Positions 27,010 through 36,910 of a stretch of 64,000 nucleotides of DNA are shown here, piece after piece. How positions within the stretch are numbered: position 1 is the first letter of the stretch; each line of letters opens with the position of its first letter. This DNA is from Xylanibacter ruminicola. GTDB lineage: Bacteria; Bacteroidota; Bacteroidia; Bacteroidales; Bacteroidaceae. The DNA lies in NCBI GenBank assembly GCA_015060625.1, contig SUYC01000013.1, positions 1-64,000 of the forward strand, in the 5' to 3' direction. The notes beneath the pieces were generated by a model that saw nothing but the letters and a program-made list of their open reading frames with translations, did not search any database and was not told where the DNA came from. The translations under genes were made by a program, and so were the position numbers.

Positions 27010-27882
27010 TTATCCAATAATCTTTTCCTCCAGTAACTCTTTGATCATTCCCTCGATATCAGCATCAGAAGCCGTCAAAGTCTTCGACTCCTTAGCCTGG
27101 AACACGATGTTCTTGATGGCCTTTACCTTGGTAGGTGAACCACTCAAACCACACTGGTTAACATCGCCGTCAACATCAGCTACGCTCCACTGGTTCAGTG
27201 TCAACTCAGGGCGCTGCTCGTACAGATAGTCGTATGGTGTGCCCTCTGCAGGACGCTCCATAGGACAGGTAGCACGCTTGTACTTCATCACCAGCTTAGC
27301 GTTCTGGGGACGACAAGGAGCGGCACTTCCGTTAACAGTGATAACAACTGGCAGAGGAGCCTCTACAGTCTCTACACCACCGTCGATGACACGCTTGATA
27401 GTTGCCTTACCATCCTTTACGCTGAGAACCTCCTCAGCGTATGTCACCTGATTCAGGCCCAGTTTCTGAGCCACCTGAGGACCAACCTGAGCGGTATCAC
27501 CATCGATAGCCTGACGACCACCAATCACGATATCAACATCGCCAATCTTCTTGATGGCAGTAGCCAATGCGTAAGAAGTAGCGAGGGTATCAGCACCAGC
27601 GAAGAGACGGTCGGTCAGCAACCAACCAGTATCAGCGCCACGATAAAGTCCCTGACGGATAATCTCACCTGCACGTGGAGGACCCATCGTGAGGATTCCT
27701 ACTGTTGAGCCTGGGTTCTGCTCCTTCAGGCGAAGGGCCTGCTCCAGGGCATTCAAATCTTCTGGATTGAAGATGGCGGGCAGGGCAGCACGGTTTACGG
27801 TGCCTTCGGCAGTCATTGCGTCCTTACCCACATTTCGGGTGTCTGGCACTTGCTTGGCCAGCACAACAATCTTTAAAGCCAT
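27010..27882 (-). CDS. etfB: electron transfer flavoprotein beta subunit
   Basis: The 290-residue product begins MALKIVVLAKQVPDT and carries the EtfB blocks NPEDLNALEQALRLKE, TMGPP-A-EIIRQGLYRGAD and GRQAIDGDTAQVGPQVA. The ATG at 27882 was chosen because the family N-terminus starts there and the box TATTTTTG lies about 40 bases upstream; longer frames have no family support. It is first in the etfB-etfA-small protein-dehydrogenase operon. Confidence 0.95.
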   Translation of the reverse strand: MALKIVVLAKQVPDTRNVGKDAMTAEGTVNRAALPAIFNPEDLNALEQALRLKEQNPGSTVGILTMGPPRAGEIIRQGLYRGADTGWLLTDRLFAGADTLATSYALATAIKKIGDVDIVIGGRQAIDGDTAQVGPQVAQKLGLNQVTYAEEVLSVKDGKATIKRVIDGGVETVEAPLPVVITVNGSAAPCRPQNAKLVMKYKRATCPMERPAEGTPYDYLYEQRPELTLNQWSVADVDGDVNQCGLSGSPTKVKAIKNIVFQAKESKTLTASDADIEGMIKELLEEKIIG

Positions 27883-28072
27883 ATTTATTAATAATGTGAA
27901 TGAAATTTCAAAATCGGCTGCAAAAATACACTTTTTTGAGCATACAGCCAAATAAAATGCACAAAAATACTCCAAATGTGCACAAATCAAGCAAATTGTG
28001 CAATTAAAAACCTACAAAAAGTTGCTTTATTATGCAAAATGTTGTAAATTTGCACCCAAAAATGTAAATAAT

Positions 28073-28786
28073 ATGATGAAAAAGTGCATATTTCTTGCTT
28101 TTGCATGCCTTCTTGGCGCAACAGCAACACACGCTCAAGATGAAGTTGAAACAACTGTTGAGACTGACGTGGTTAGTCAGTATGTATGGCGTGGACTGGA
28201 CTTGGGACAGACATCGCTGCAACCCACTCTGGGCATAAGCTACAAAGGGTTATCACTGAGTGCATGGAGCAGTGTGGGACTGACGAATGCCAATGACCCT
28301 CGTGAGATTGACCTGACACTCGGATATACCATAAGCGGACTGAACATCAGCATCACTGACTACTGGGTGACCGGTGGTCTGGACCCCGAGAACCGCTATC
28401 TGCGCTATAATGCCCATTCCACCAACCATGTGTTCGAGGCAAACATCGGCTACGATTTCGGACCGCTGTCACTACAGTGGTACACTAACTTTGCCGGCAA
28501 CGACGGACTGACACGCAAAGACAAACGTGCCTACAGTAGTTATGTAGAGGCGAACGTGCCCTTCAAGCTAGGAGGTTGCAACTGGCTGGCCACATTGGGT
28601 GCCGTCCCATTCAACACCGACTATTATGATGCCGATGGCTTTATAATAAATAATGTATCGCTCCGCGCCGACCGCGACATCAAGATTACCGACTCGTTCA
28701 GCATCCCCGTGTTCGGTCAGGTAAGTGTAAACCCAAGTTCAGAGCATGCCTACTTTGTTTTCGGTTTCAAACTGAAAGCATTCTAA
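28073..28786 (+). CDS. putative outer-membrane porin (TorF-like beta barrel)
   Basis: The 237-residue product has a signal peptide ending at ATHAQ. It continues with repeated amphipathic strands typical of the putative porins with the start YVWRGLDLGQ-SLQP, and ends in an aromatic residue, VFGFKLKAF, as outer-membrane barrels do. The start is a double ATG at 28073/28076, just behind a promoter box TAAATTTG. It is divergent from etfB. Its substrate is unknown. Confidence 0.75.
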   Translation: MMKKCIFLAFACLLGATATHAQDEVETTVETDVVSQYVWRGLDLGQTSLQPTLGISYKGLSLSAWSSVGLTNANDPREIDLTLGYTISGLNISITDYWVTGGLDPENRYLRYNAHSTNHVFEANIGYDFGPLSLQWYTNFAGNDGLTRKDKRAYSSYVEANVPFKLGGCNWLATLGAVPFNTDYYDADGFIINNVSLRADRDIKITDSFSIPVFGQVSVNPSSEHAYFVFGFKLKAF

Positions 28787-28801
28787 ATCATTGCATCTAT
28801 C

Positions 28802-29176
28802 ATGACAAACGGAATATATACCATCTTACTGCTCATTCTGAGCAATGTGTTTATGACCTTCGCCTGGTATGGTCATCTGCGCCTGCAGCAGTCGGGCATA
28901 TCAAGTAACTGGCCACTTTATCTGGTTATCGCCTTTTCATGGATGATTGCCTTTTTCGAGTATTGCTGTCAGGTACCAGCCAACCGCATCGGATTTATCG
29001 ACAATGGCGGTCCGTTCAACCTCGTACAACTGAAAGTGATCCAGGAGTGCATCTCGCTGGTTGTGTTTGCCGTGATTGCCAACTTCTGTTTTCAGCACGA
29101 GCAACTGCACTGGAACCATGCCGCCGCAGCACTCTGTCTGGTGATGGCCGTGTATTTTGTATTTATGAAACCGTAA
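28802..29176 (+). CDS. DUF486-family small membrane protein
   Basis: This 124-residue protein with four hydrophobic segments belongs to the DMT/DUF486 group, recognisable by FMTFAWYGHLR, FEYCCQVPANRIG and the QLKVIQE motif. The role is unknown; relatives are thought to be small transporters. It follows the porin gene by 15 bases and is probably co-transcribed. Confidence 0.82.
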   Translation: MTNGIYTILLLILSNVFMTFAWYGHLRLQQSGISSNWPLYLVIAFSWMIAFFEYCCQVPANRIGFIDNGGPFNLVQLKVIQECISLVVFAVIANFCFQHEQLHWNHAAAALCLVMAVYFVFMKP

Positions 29177-29182
29177 GAAAGT

Positions 29183-32100
29183 TTATCGGGTTAACGAGAA
29201 CTTCATCGATAAGCCAAAATCGTGCGTCGTTGTAGGATAGCTATTGCTTGCCAACAACGGCGTATTTGTTTGTGTATCGTAATAAGCCGTCAGGGTGAGC
29301 AGGCGCGAGAGTGTGTAATCAGCCATAAACGAGAGTTTAAAAGCCGAGTTACCGCTGGATGCTGATGACACACCTGTGGCGATATCACGGGTGATAGCTG
29401 CCTGTTTGCGCAGCGAGATATCAAGGCGCAGGTTTAAATCGTGGTTAACGGCGGTTTTTCTAGCAAGGCTAGCCTTACTAGCCGGGCTAGTAGTTCTAGC
29501 CGAGCTAGATTGGCTAGAATGGCTAGTTCTTCTAGCCCGGTTAGGGCTAAAATCGCGAATTTTATAAGCCAGTCCCACAACCCAGTCCTTACTGAGCGAT
29601 TCGTTAAGCTGAACACTGGTCATCGAGAGGTTAAGCACACGGGTGGTGCGATATTCCACTTTGGCCGTGAGATTATTCTGGAAAGTGGCATCGATACCCA
29701 ACAAGGGCGAGAAGGCCTCGTTGATGCTCACGGTAGAGTAACTGGTATTGATGTAGCTACCCACACTATACACACTCTTATACGCATGGGTCAGGTTCAA
29801 ACTCTTCAGATGCTCCTTTACCCAGGCGAGTTTCGACAGACCGCCATAACGCACGCTCCAGTTGGGCAACAAACGTGTGAGTGAGGGGAAGATGGCCAGC
29901 GACTTACCTGCCCCTGAGGTATAGGCCGACAGGAAGGCCGGAATCAACACCTCAGCCGAGTATTCCTGTCCCACCCGTTGTTGGAACTCGGGGATGAGTT
30001 CACGGAAATGGTCGAAGGCAGCCGAACGGTAGCCATTATTAGCATTACCCATGCCCGCCAAGGCGCCTCGCAACGAGATGGTGGTGATGTTAAAAGTACC
30101 ACTCAGGGTAGTAGGCATGCCGGCATACATATACTGCACACTCTTAGCACGGGTATCAGTACGCGAGGCTGTCAGATCAATCTTCAGGTCGCGGATAGGC
30201 TCAAGCACTGCCTTTATCTGCAGGTCCTTACTGGTGTTGATATTAGCTGATGTTGATACATTATCGTTCTGCAACAACCAGCCGCGATCGAGCGCCTTAT
30301 CAATATAGCCATCGCCCATCAGTCCAAAGGCGAAGTCTAATCCCGGTGCCATCAATCCATCGGTACGTTTCTGTCCTAACATATCGCCGACGTTAGGCAT
30401 AAAGCCAGGCAACAGCATCGAATACTGGGTACGATAACTGATGTTCATACTGCGCAGCATCATCAGTACTCGCAGGGCACCTTTGTTGCTCTTGTTGGCC
30501 TTTTGCAGGGCGGGTATGTGATTATACAGCGTCACGAAATTCAGCGCCACGTTCATGTTTACCTGACGATTGCTGGTGATGGTGTTGCCCAGACTGGTAC
30601 CATCCTCCAACTCGGTACCACGCACCCATGTATAGCGCCCCGTATAAGAAGCATCGGCATTCACCCAATCGAAGATAGGCAGTTTGTTGAGTGGCAACTG
30701 GTACGAAGCGGTTACCTGCTGCTGGTAGTCGAGCGGTGTACCCCAGTTGCGGATACTCTGTTTCACCGAGTCTTTCCAAGCCATATACTGATCGGGGTAC
30801 AGGTCCTTGTTGATTGGCGTATAGGGTTCCTCAATCTCTGCACGGGTGGCCGACTGGAAGGTGAAATGCAGGTTCTTAGTGAAATCCCATCGCAACGAGA
30901 AATCACGATTCCACAGGAACTGCTCCGAGAAGGTAAGCGGCAGGTTCTGATTTTCCAGACTCTCCAGATCGCGCTCTTGTAGCTCGTAGTAGTTACGCGT
31001 CATCTCGGTGTTGAACGAGATGCTCTGTGGCAGATAGTTCAGGCCTATCGACTTGGGGAAATTGAGCCACTTCGACTTGCCCTTGAGTTTCTTAAACGGC
31101 TCCCAAGTCTTATAGACTGGTGAGTAGGTGTAGTTCAGGGCGCCACGCCACTGGTCTTCTTTCTCATAAACGGTGGTCTTTCCCGAGGTGTTACGATGGG
31201 CATGACTATACGAGAACGAGAAGTTGGCAGGATCGTAAGGCATAGGATGGCGCTTGGTTTTCAGTCCCCAGCGCAGGTTAGACAGTGCGAAGTTGGTGTT
31301 ACGCGTTTTGGTCACAGCGATACTCTCGATGCTATCGCGCTCGTGCTGGTTGGCAGCACTCTCCAAGGCATCGCTCAGGCGCATATCCGAATCGAGCGGA
31401 TTATAACGTGGGCGCACCTCTTCGTGACTGACTGAGTAATAGAGCGGCGCGCTGACCTTAGCCTTATCGGGGAAGAACTTTCCCAGTTCCAACTGGGTAG
31501 TAAACGAGTATTCCTTCTGGGTGTCGGTAGAGCGCTGCATCACACTCTCCTCCAGTCCGCCAAAGCCATCGCTGATATAACGTCCAGAGAGGTTTACGGT
31601 ACCAAAATCTGACAGTTGCACGTTCATATTGCCCGAGGCAGCCCAACCGCCATTATTATTGGCATCCATCAGGCGCAACTCGTTCACCCACACCTCACCC
31701 GACTTCACCTGGTCGGAGATGTTACGCACACCAATCATCATCACCTTCACTTCGCCCAAAGTTGGATTACCCTGCACGCGTACCGTGTTGTTAGGTTTTC
31801 GCGGGTCGGGTTCGGAATACACCTGATTAAAGCTACCAATGCCCTGCGCCTTGGCCTGGTTACGGGCTTTCTTCAGGTTGGTAAACACATCCATGTTGAT
31901 ATCGAGCATGTTTTCTTCGGGCCATACTGCACGACGGTCGGCTGTGCCGTACTTGCTATAATCGCTGCGGTCGGGGGTGAGCGAGAGGGGTATCTCGTAC
32001 TCGTAGTAGTTATTCTTGTAGTCGCTACCCATACGTACAAACACCGCCAACTGACCATTCTGCAACTGGGTGGCATCTGGCACCAGGTGATTGGCATGCA

Positions 32101-35100
32101 CAAACATCTGCATGTGCTTGTACTGGCGCAGGTCGAGGTTCATGTTACGATAAACAGCCTTCGACTCACCGTGTTGCAGATTCTTCACCACCATATCGAG
32201 CGACTGCTCGTTGTTCTCCACCAGCTGGGGCTGTGAAGGGTCGGTGACACGACTGATGCCAGGAGGCAACACGTAGTTCACAGGCGTTTTATCGTTGTTT
32301 TCCTCGATATTCACAGCACTCACCTCGATGGTACCACCCTCGGCACCAGTACCTAAATTCTGCTTATACACACGCCACTCGCCACGTACCAAGTCGAGCG
32401 AACCGAAACGCAGTACGATAGGTTTCTGGAACCCCGTCATAAACATACGCATAAAGCGCACACTGGTAAAATCGCTGATACTACCCACCTTACGCTCGTA
32501 GTCGGTTAGCGGAATGCGGAACTGATACCAGTTCACACTGGTGGTATCGCCGTTACGCAACTTCACACTGCTGGTGCGCATATCGGTGATAAAACAGTCG
32601 GCAGGCGGCACGCCATTGCGGTAAGCCTCTAATATCTCAGGACTGATGCGCACCTTGTACTGGTAGTAGCGCTCATACTCGTTCAGGGTGTAATCCTGGT
32701 TGATATCCTCTACATCAGGTCCGCTCTTATAGCTGGTATCGTACGATTCTGTCTGATCCTCGGTTTCGGGCGAGTTGCCTTGTGGGTTGTTGATACGCTT
32801 GTAGCGTTCCAGGATGCTCTTACGCTCGTTGTCGAAATCAGAGCCACGATAGTAATGATAGTCGTCGCCAGCAGGGTCGTTTCGCCAAGCCTGCAGGGTA
32901 CTGTCGTTGTTCACAACGCCTCCCACGGCATTCAACCACTCATGATAGGCACCATACTGTTGTTCCTCTTCATCCGTCAATCCGTTGTAACCCACATCCT
33001 GCTTTTTTCGCGAGCCGGTGGTGGTAGCAAAAGCATAGGTCTGGGTGGCCTGTACGGGTATCTTTCCCCACTGAGTAGTGGTAAAATTACTACTGTCATC
33101 CACGGGCATGCCACTCTCGTAGAATTTCTTGCCATCGCGCAGGATATCCTCGGAAATCTCGCCTAAGTTAAAATACAGATCGCCCGCATAATCCGAGGCT
33201 CTGCCCTGTTCGCGGGTGTAGATAAACGGATCGAGCAACCAGAACTCGATATACTCGATGTTAGCCTGCTCAAAGTCGTTGGTATCAATCTTACGCATCA
33301 TACCACCCCATTTGGTTTCGGGCTGTTGCAGCGTACCATCGCTATTCAACCCCAACGTGAGGTTGTAAGGACCACGTTCCTGCGGATAGTAAGCCAAGTT
33401 AAGAATAGGCAGTGTTGAGGTGGCACCATTGTAGGTACTCTGGTCGCGATTGGGATACAGTTCCTTGACATACACCTCACGCACATAGTGGTTCGACAAC
33501 TGGTTCAGGTCGCTCTTGATATGGGCTGGTGTGAGCGTTGAACTGCGACGGGTAAAAATGGGATCGACATTATACCACGCCAACAAGGCACGGTTATAAC
33601 CACTCGAAACGCCGGTCTTATCAGCACTCTCCATAAACATCGATGGCACACTGGAGAGGGTCCACTCCTTGGGATTGCTCATATCCAGATAGCTCTTGGT
33701 ATTCTCGAAGTCATCCACATACGAGGCATTGTCCTGGGTGCCACGGGCACGACCGGCTATCAACTGGGCGAACTCACCTGTAAAAGAGATATGCGAGGGC
33801 TGTTTGACATGGAGGAACGGTATCTTATTAAGCATCGATGTGAGCCACTGCGACTCCTGTTTCCAGTTGACATTCAAGCCCCAGATGGTGTTACTCAAGG
33901 GTTCCTCACCCATCGCCACCTTCGACGTAAGTGCCTGTTCACTCAGGTGCATCAGCGTACCACCAATGGTTAAGCTCTTCGAGAGTTCGTACTCCCAGTT
34001 TACGCCTAACATGGTTTTGCGCTGCATGCCATACTCGGTGTCCGACTCGAGCGACACGTTCACGTTGGTGCCCGCATCGATGATGCTCTGATTCAGAATT
34101 GTTACCTCGCCTGCTGAGTAATCTACCGAATAATCGGAGCCCTCAGTCAGCACCACACCACCTGCCGTGACCACCACCGATCCGTGGGGCACGTTCATGG
34201 ATCCCAGCGAGATGACATTGGCCGACGAGCCTTTATACTGTCCTACCAGCATGTACTTATCTTTCTCGGCTATCAGTTTAGCCACCGTTTTGGTCGAATC
34301 ATACAGTTCGCTGAACACGTACTTCTCAGCCTCGGATGCCGGTAAGCCATTCTTCTGCAACTGTTTGCGCAGGTAATCGCCAAAGGGTTCGACAGATGGC
34401 AGGAACACGCGACCATCGCTCACGGTATAGCCCTCAACAAAGTCGAAATAGCCATTGGCGTGCAGTTTGTTATTGTTATCCAATCGGTCGCAACCCAACA
34501 TCTTCAGGAGCGTAGTGTTTTTCACACGCTGATCGGGAATATAAGTGAGATACACACCTGCCGTATCGCTCTGGTACTTGATATCCAGACGAAACTTGGT
34601 TTTCTCGACCTTCGAAGCGAGATAATACACGTTCTTCATCATCAGCTTCCAGTTGGTCTGCGAGGGATTGTTCGACGTATTCTTCAACGACTTGACAAAG
34701 AGTGCTTTCGTCGTTTCGGTGACATCTGCAGCAAACTCGCCCACCTTGTAGGTCACGCCAGCCGCAGTAAACTCGAAAGCCACAGCCAGCACCTGATCGG
34801 TCTGAAGACCGCTCTTCAGCGAGACATAGCCCAAGGCCTTGTTAACCGAATACTCGGATGGGGTGAGCAAGCGGGCACTCGACAGTTTCTCGTAGTCGCG
34901 CCCACTCTCAAGAATGCCAGCCAGCACACTGTTGGTCTGATCGATATCACGCGCCTCGGCATACTGGTTTGTCAGGGTGTTATACAGGGTGTTAGCCGCA
35001 TTGTCAGGCACGCGTTGTCCGTCCTCACCCAAATCGGTTAGTGCCACAATATTACGGGTGTTCGAGGTGGTTCCCGTTTTATTGGTCACCCAAATCTCCA

Positions 35101-36010
35101 CACGAGTAATCTCGATACCAGTGGTAAGATTGGGCAGAGTGCTCATGGCCTGATCGTATCGGTTACGGAAAAAGTGCGCCAGGAAGAAGTGACGGTTCTC
35201 TTCGTAGTCGGCAACATCCATCTCGAAGGCAGTGGTTTGCGTACCGCCTTTCGATGAGACACTCTTCGACGACGACTTCTTCTGCGAGAGTACCGTCTGG
35301 AGTTTCAGTCGTCCGAACTGCATATCGGTACGCACACCAAACAGACTGCTGGCGCCTTTCACCAACGAGTTGTTTGACGGAAAACTGATGTTTCCAGCCT
35401 CAACCAGTTTGATAATCTCATCCTCCTTACCCTCGTATTTCAGTTTCAGGTTCTGGGCATCAAAGTCGAATGTAGCATCGGTATTGTAGTTCAGATTCAT
35501 GTTCACCTTGTCGCCCACCTTACCGTTCAGGTTCAGGTTCACCTTCTCGTCGAAATCAAACGAGGTGGTCTTGCGGTTACGGATGGGCAACGAAGGGTTA
35601 TCAATCTTCTTGATGTTACCACCAATCTTCAGTTCGGCGGTTCCCTGGGTTTTAATACGCACACCACCAGGCCCAAAAATCTTCTCGGCTGGTCCCAGAT
35701 CGAAGTGCATATCCATCAGGTCGAACTTATCCTTACCTGCGTTCTGGGTATTCTCTTCGTTTTTCTTGTAGAAGAAATCGTGCAGGGCACGTTTCTCTAC
35801 CCACTGCCGATACTCCTCGGGTGTCATCAGGATAGGCACATTCAGATACGAATCGCCCATTTTCTGTCCGATGTAATAAACATTCAGCGAGTCGTTATAC
35901 TCTACCGTTTCGCGGATATTGTCGGGCATCTTCAGGTAGTTCTTCGTCTGCGCATACGCTCCCGCGCACGCGAACAAAGCCACCATCAACAATCCCACAA
36001 TCCGCTTCAT
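29183..36010 (-). CDS. sprA: SprA, outer-membrane translocon of type IX secretion
   Basis: This very large protein (about 2275 residues) starts with a signal peptide MKRIVGLLMVALFACAGAYA. It has the SprA features: an N-terminal SprA domain with KMPDNIRETVEYND and the GGVRIKTQGTAELKIGGN region, GTQDNASYVDDFENTKSYLD in the middle, and a long series of outer-membrane beta strands to the end. SprA forms the giant barrel through which type IX cargo crosses the outer membrane. I chose the ATG at 36010 because of the signal peptide; a longer frame has no support. A TATCTTTG box lies only four bases before it. Near the C-terminus about 30 residues rich in Ser, Ala, Arg and Thr come from a 9-bp repeat array (29460-29540). 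ruvA lies directly upstream. Confidence 0.93.
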   Translation of the reverse strand: MKRIVGLLMVALFACAGAYAQTKNYLKMPDNIRETVEYNDSLNVYYIGQKMGDSYLNVPILMTPEEYRQWVEKRALHDFFYKKNEENTQNAGKDKFDLMDMHFDLGPAEKIFGPGGVRIKTQGTAELKIGGNIKKIDNPSLPIRNRKTTSFDFDEKVNLNLNGKVGDKVNMNLNYNTDATFDFDAQNLKLKYEGKEDEIIKLVEAGNISFPSNNSLVKGASSLFGVRTDMQFGRLKLQTVLSQKKSSSKSVSSKGGTQTTAFEMDVADYEENRHFFLAHFFRNRYDQAMSTLPNLTTGIEITRVEIWVTNKTGTTSNTRNIVALTDLGEDGQRVPDNAANTLYNTLTNQYAEARDIDQTNSVLAGILESGRDYEKLSSARLLTPSEYSVNKALGYVSLKSGLQTDQVLAVAFEFTAAGVTYKVGEFAADVTETTKALFVKSLKNTSNNPSQTNWKLMMKNVYYLASKVEKTKFRLDIKYQSDTAGVYLTYIPDQRVKNTTLLKMLGCDRLDNNNKLHANGYFDFVEGYTVSDGRVFLPSVEPFGDYLRKQLQKNGLPASEAEKYVFSELYDSTKTVAKLIAEKDKYMLVGQYKGSSANVISLGSMNVPHGSVVVTAGGVVLTEGSDYSVDYSAGEVTILNQSIIDAGTNVNVSLESDTEYGMQRKTMLGVNWEYELSKSLTIGGTLMHLSEQALTSKVAMGEEPLSNTIWGLNVNWKQESQWLTSMLNKIPFLHVKQPSHISFTGEFAQLIAGRARGTQDNASYVDDFENTKSYLDMSNPKEWTLSSVPSMFMESADKTGVSSGYNRALLAWYNVDPIFTRRSSTLTPAHIKSDLNQLSNHYVREVYVKELYPNRDQSTYNGATSTLPILNLAYYPQERGPYNLTLGLNSDGTLQQPETKWGGMMRKIDTNDFEQANIEYIEFWLLDPFIYTREQGRASDYAGDLYFNLGEISEDILRDGKKFYESGMPVDDSSNFTTTQWGKIPVQATQTYAFATTTGSRKKQDVGYNGLTDEEEQQYGAYHEWLNAVGGVVNNDSTLQAWRNDPAGDDYHYYRGSDFDNERKSILERYKRINNPQGNSPETEDQTESYDTSYKSGPDVEDINQDYTLNEYERYYQYKVRISPEILEAYRNGVPPADCFITDMRTSSVKLRNGDTTSVNWYQFRIPLTDYERKVGSISDFTSVRFMRMFMTGFQKPIVLRFGSLDLVRGEWRVYKQNLGTGAEGGTIEVSAVNIEENNDKTPVNYVLPPGISRVTDPSQPQLVENNEQSLDMVVKNLQHGESKAVYRNMNLDLRQYKHMQMFVHANHLVPDATQLQNGQLAVFVRMGSDYKNNYYEYEIPLSLTPDRSDYSKYGTADRRAVWPEENMLDINMDVFTNLKKARNQAKAQGIGSFNQVYSEPDPRKPNNTVRVQGNPTLGEVKVMMIGVRNISDQVKSGEVWVNELRLMDANNNGGWAASGNMNVQLSDFGTVNLSGRYISDGFGGLEESVMQRSTDTQKEYSFTTQLELGKFFPDKAKVSAPLYYSVSHEEVRPRYNPLDSDMRLSDALESAANQHERDSIESIAVTKTRNTNFALSNLRWGLKTKRHPMPYDPANFSFSYSHAHRNTSGKTTVYEKEDQWRGALNYTYSPVYKTWEPFKKLKGKSKWLNFPKSIGLNYLPQSISFNTEMTRNYYELQERDLESLENQNLPLTFSEQFLWNRDFSLRWDFTKNLHFTFQSATRAEIEEPYTPINKDLYPDQYMAWKDSVKQSIRNWGTPLDYQQQVTASYQLPLNKLPIFDWVNADASYTGRYTWVRGTELEDGTSLGNTITSNRQVNMNVALNFVTLYNHIPALQKANKSNKGALRVLMMLRSMNISYRTQYSMLLPGFMPNVGDMLGQKRTDGLMAPGLDFAFGLMGDGYIDKALDRGWLLQNDNVSTSANINTSKDLQIKAVLEPIRDLKIDLTASRTDTRAKSVQYMYAGMPTTLSGTFNITTISLRGALAGMGNANNGYRSAAFDHFRELIPEFQQRVGQEYSAEVLIPAFLSAYTSGAGKSLAIFPSLTRLLPNWSVRYGGLSKLAWVKEHLKSLNLTHAYKSVYSVGSYINTSYSTVSINEAFSPLLGIDATFQNNLTAKVEYRTTRVLNLSMTSVQLNESLSKDWVVGLAYKIRDFSPNRARRTSHSSQSSSARTTSPASKASLARKTAVNHDLNLRLDISLRKQAAITRDIATGVSSASSGNSAFKLSFMADYTLSRLLTLTAYYDTQTNTPLLASNSYPTTTHDFGLSMKFSLTR
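29460..29540. repeat. nine 9-bp CTAG repeat units inside sprA
   Basis: CTAG occurs at 29460, 29469, 29478, 29487, 29496, 29505, 29514, 29523 and 29532, exactly every 9 bases. The other five bases of each unit vary. The period is three codons, so the frame stays open and the protein gains triplets of the form x-(Ala/Thr/Ser)-(Ser/Arg). Confidence 0.9.
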
Positions 36011-36022
36011 ATCCAAAGATAA

Positions 36023-36100
36023 TTGGCACGAATTACACGAATTAACACGAATAATTATATTCGCGACATAAATTCGTGAAATTCGTGTAATTCGTGCCAA
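36023..36100. repeat. intergenic inverted repeat of CACGAATT units
   Basis: Between ruvA and sprA, a left arm starting TTGGCACGAATTACACGAAT is matched by its inverted complement ending at 36100, with about 29 bp of near-perfect pairing. Each arm is made of degenerate tandem CACGAATTA units. A single arm of a similar unit (CCGTGTGAATCCGTGAAATC) occurs at about 52277. Confidence 0.75.
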
Positions 36101-36106
36101 TATTTA

Positions 36107-36709
36107 TCACTTGATTTGCTTAAGGGCGAGTTTTACGACTTCCTCAACAGGGGCATTGGGTTGCGACTGCAGGATTTGAAGCACCACTTTTTGTGTGGGG
36201 GCTGGGGCAAAACCAAGCATGGTGAGTGCTGCAATAGCCTCGTCCTTTACCTGGTTGTTTACCGGTGCCGCTATCTGTCCACCTGCCGGAATCTCGTCCG
36301 AGATACCCAGTGTCACAATCTTATCCCTCAGGTCAACGATAATACGCTGGGCCGTCATCTTACCGATACCCTTAATGCCCTGTATCAACTTGGCATTGCC
36401 TGTTGATATGGCATTGCAAAGCTCGGCCACACTCATGCCCGAAAGCATCATACGTGCCGTGTTGGCACCTACCCCACTCACGGTTATCAACAACAGGAAC
36501 ATCTCGCGTTCCTTCTTGTTTACAAAACCAAACAACACATGAGCATCCTCGCGAATAGCCTCATACACATAGAGTTTCACCTCTTTCTTTCCTTGAATAC
36601 TGCTAAACGTATTCAGCGATATGTTCAGACCGTAACCTACACCAGCTGCCTCGATAGTGGCTAAAGCAGGGGTTAACTCGGTCAATTCTCCCTTAATGTA
36701 TTCTATCAT
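36107..36709 (-). CDS. ruvA: Holliday junction helicase subunit RuvA
   Basis: This 200-residue protein of normal length has the N-terminal OB fold (MIEYIKGEL...), the two helix-hairpin-helix motifs ([13 protein letters not shown] and [20 protein letters not shown]) and the C-terminal RuvB-contacting domain. RuvA binds four-way junctions and directs RuvB. It stands directly before sprA. Confidence 0.95.
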   Translation of the reverse strand: MIEYIKGELTELTPALATIEAAGVGYGLNISLNTFSSIQGKKEVKLYVYEAIREDAHVLFGFVNKKEREMFLLLITVSGVGANTARMMLSGMSVAELCNAISTGNAKLIQGIKGIGKMTAQRIIVDLRDKIVTLGISDEIPAGGQIAAPVNNQVKDEAIAALTMLGFAPAPTQKVVLQILQSQPNAPVEEVVKLALKQIK

Positions 36710-36910
36710 AACTTACTATTTTGTATATATACATTTAATTAAACGGAGAAACCTTACAGTTTATTGTATTTTTAGGCAAGAAAGTTTTAATTCGTCACAA
36801 ATTGAAAGTTTTTAGATAATTTTCACGTCAAATAGTTACGCGATTTAAGATAAAAGCATTACTTTTGCAACCGCAAACATTGGAATAATCATCAAAAGAA
36901 TAAATAAAAC

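Noticed and set aside
29183..36010. Many long plus-strand open frames opposite sprA
   Set aside because: They are shadows of the strongly supported minus-strand gene; none has a signal, domain or promoter.
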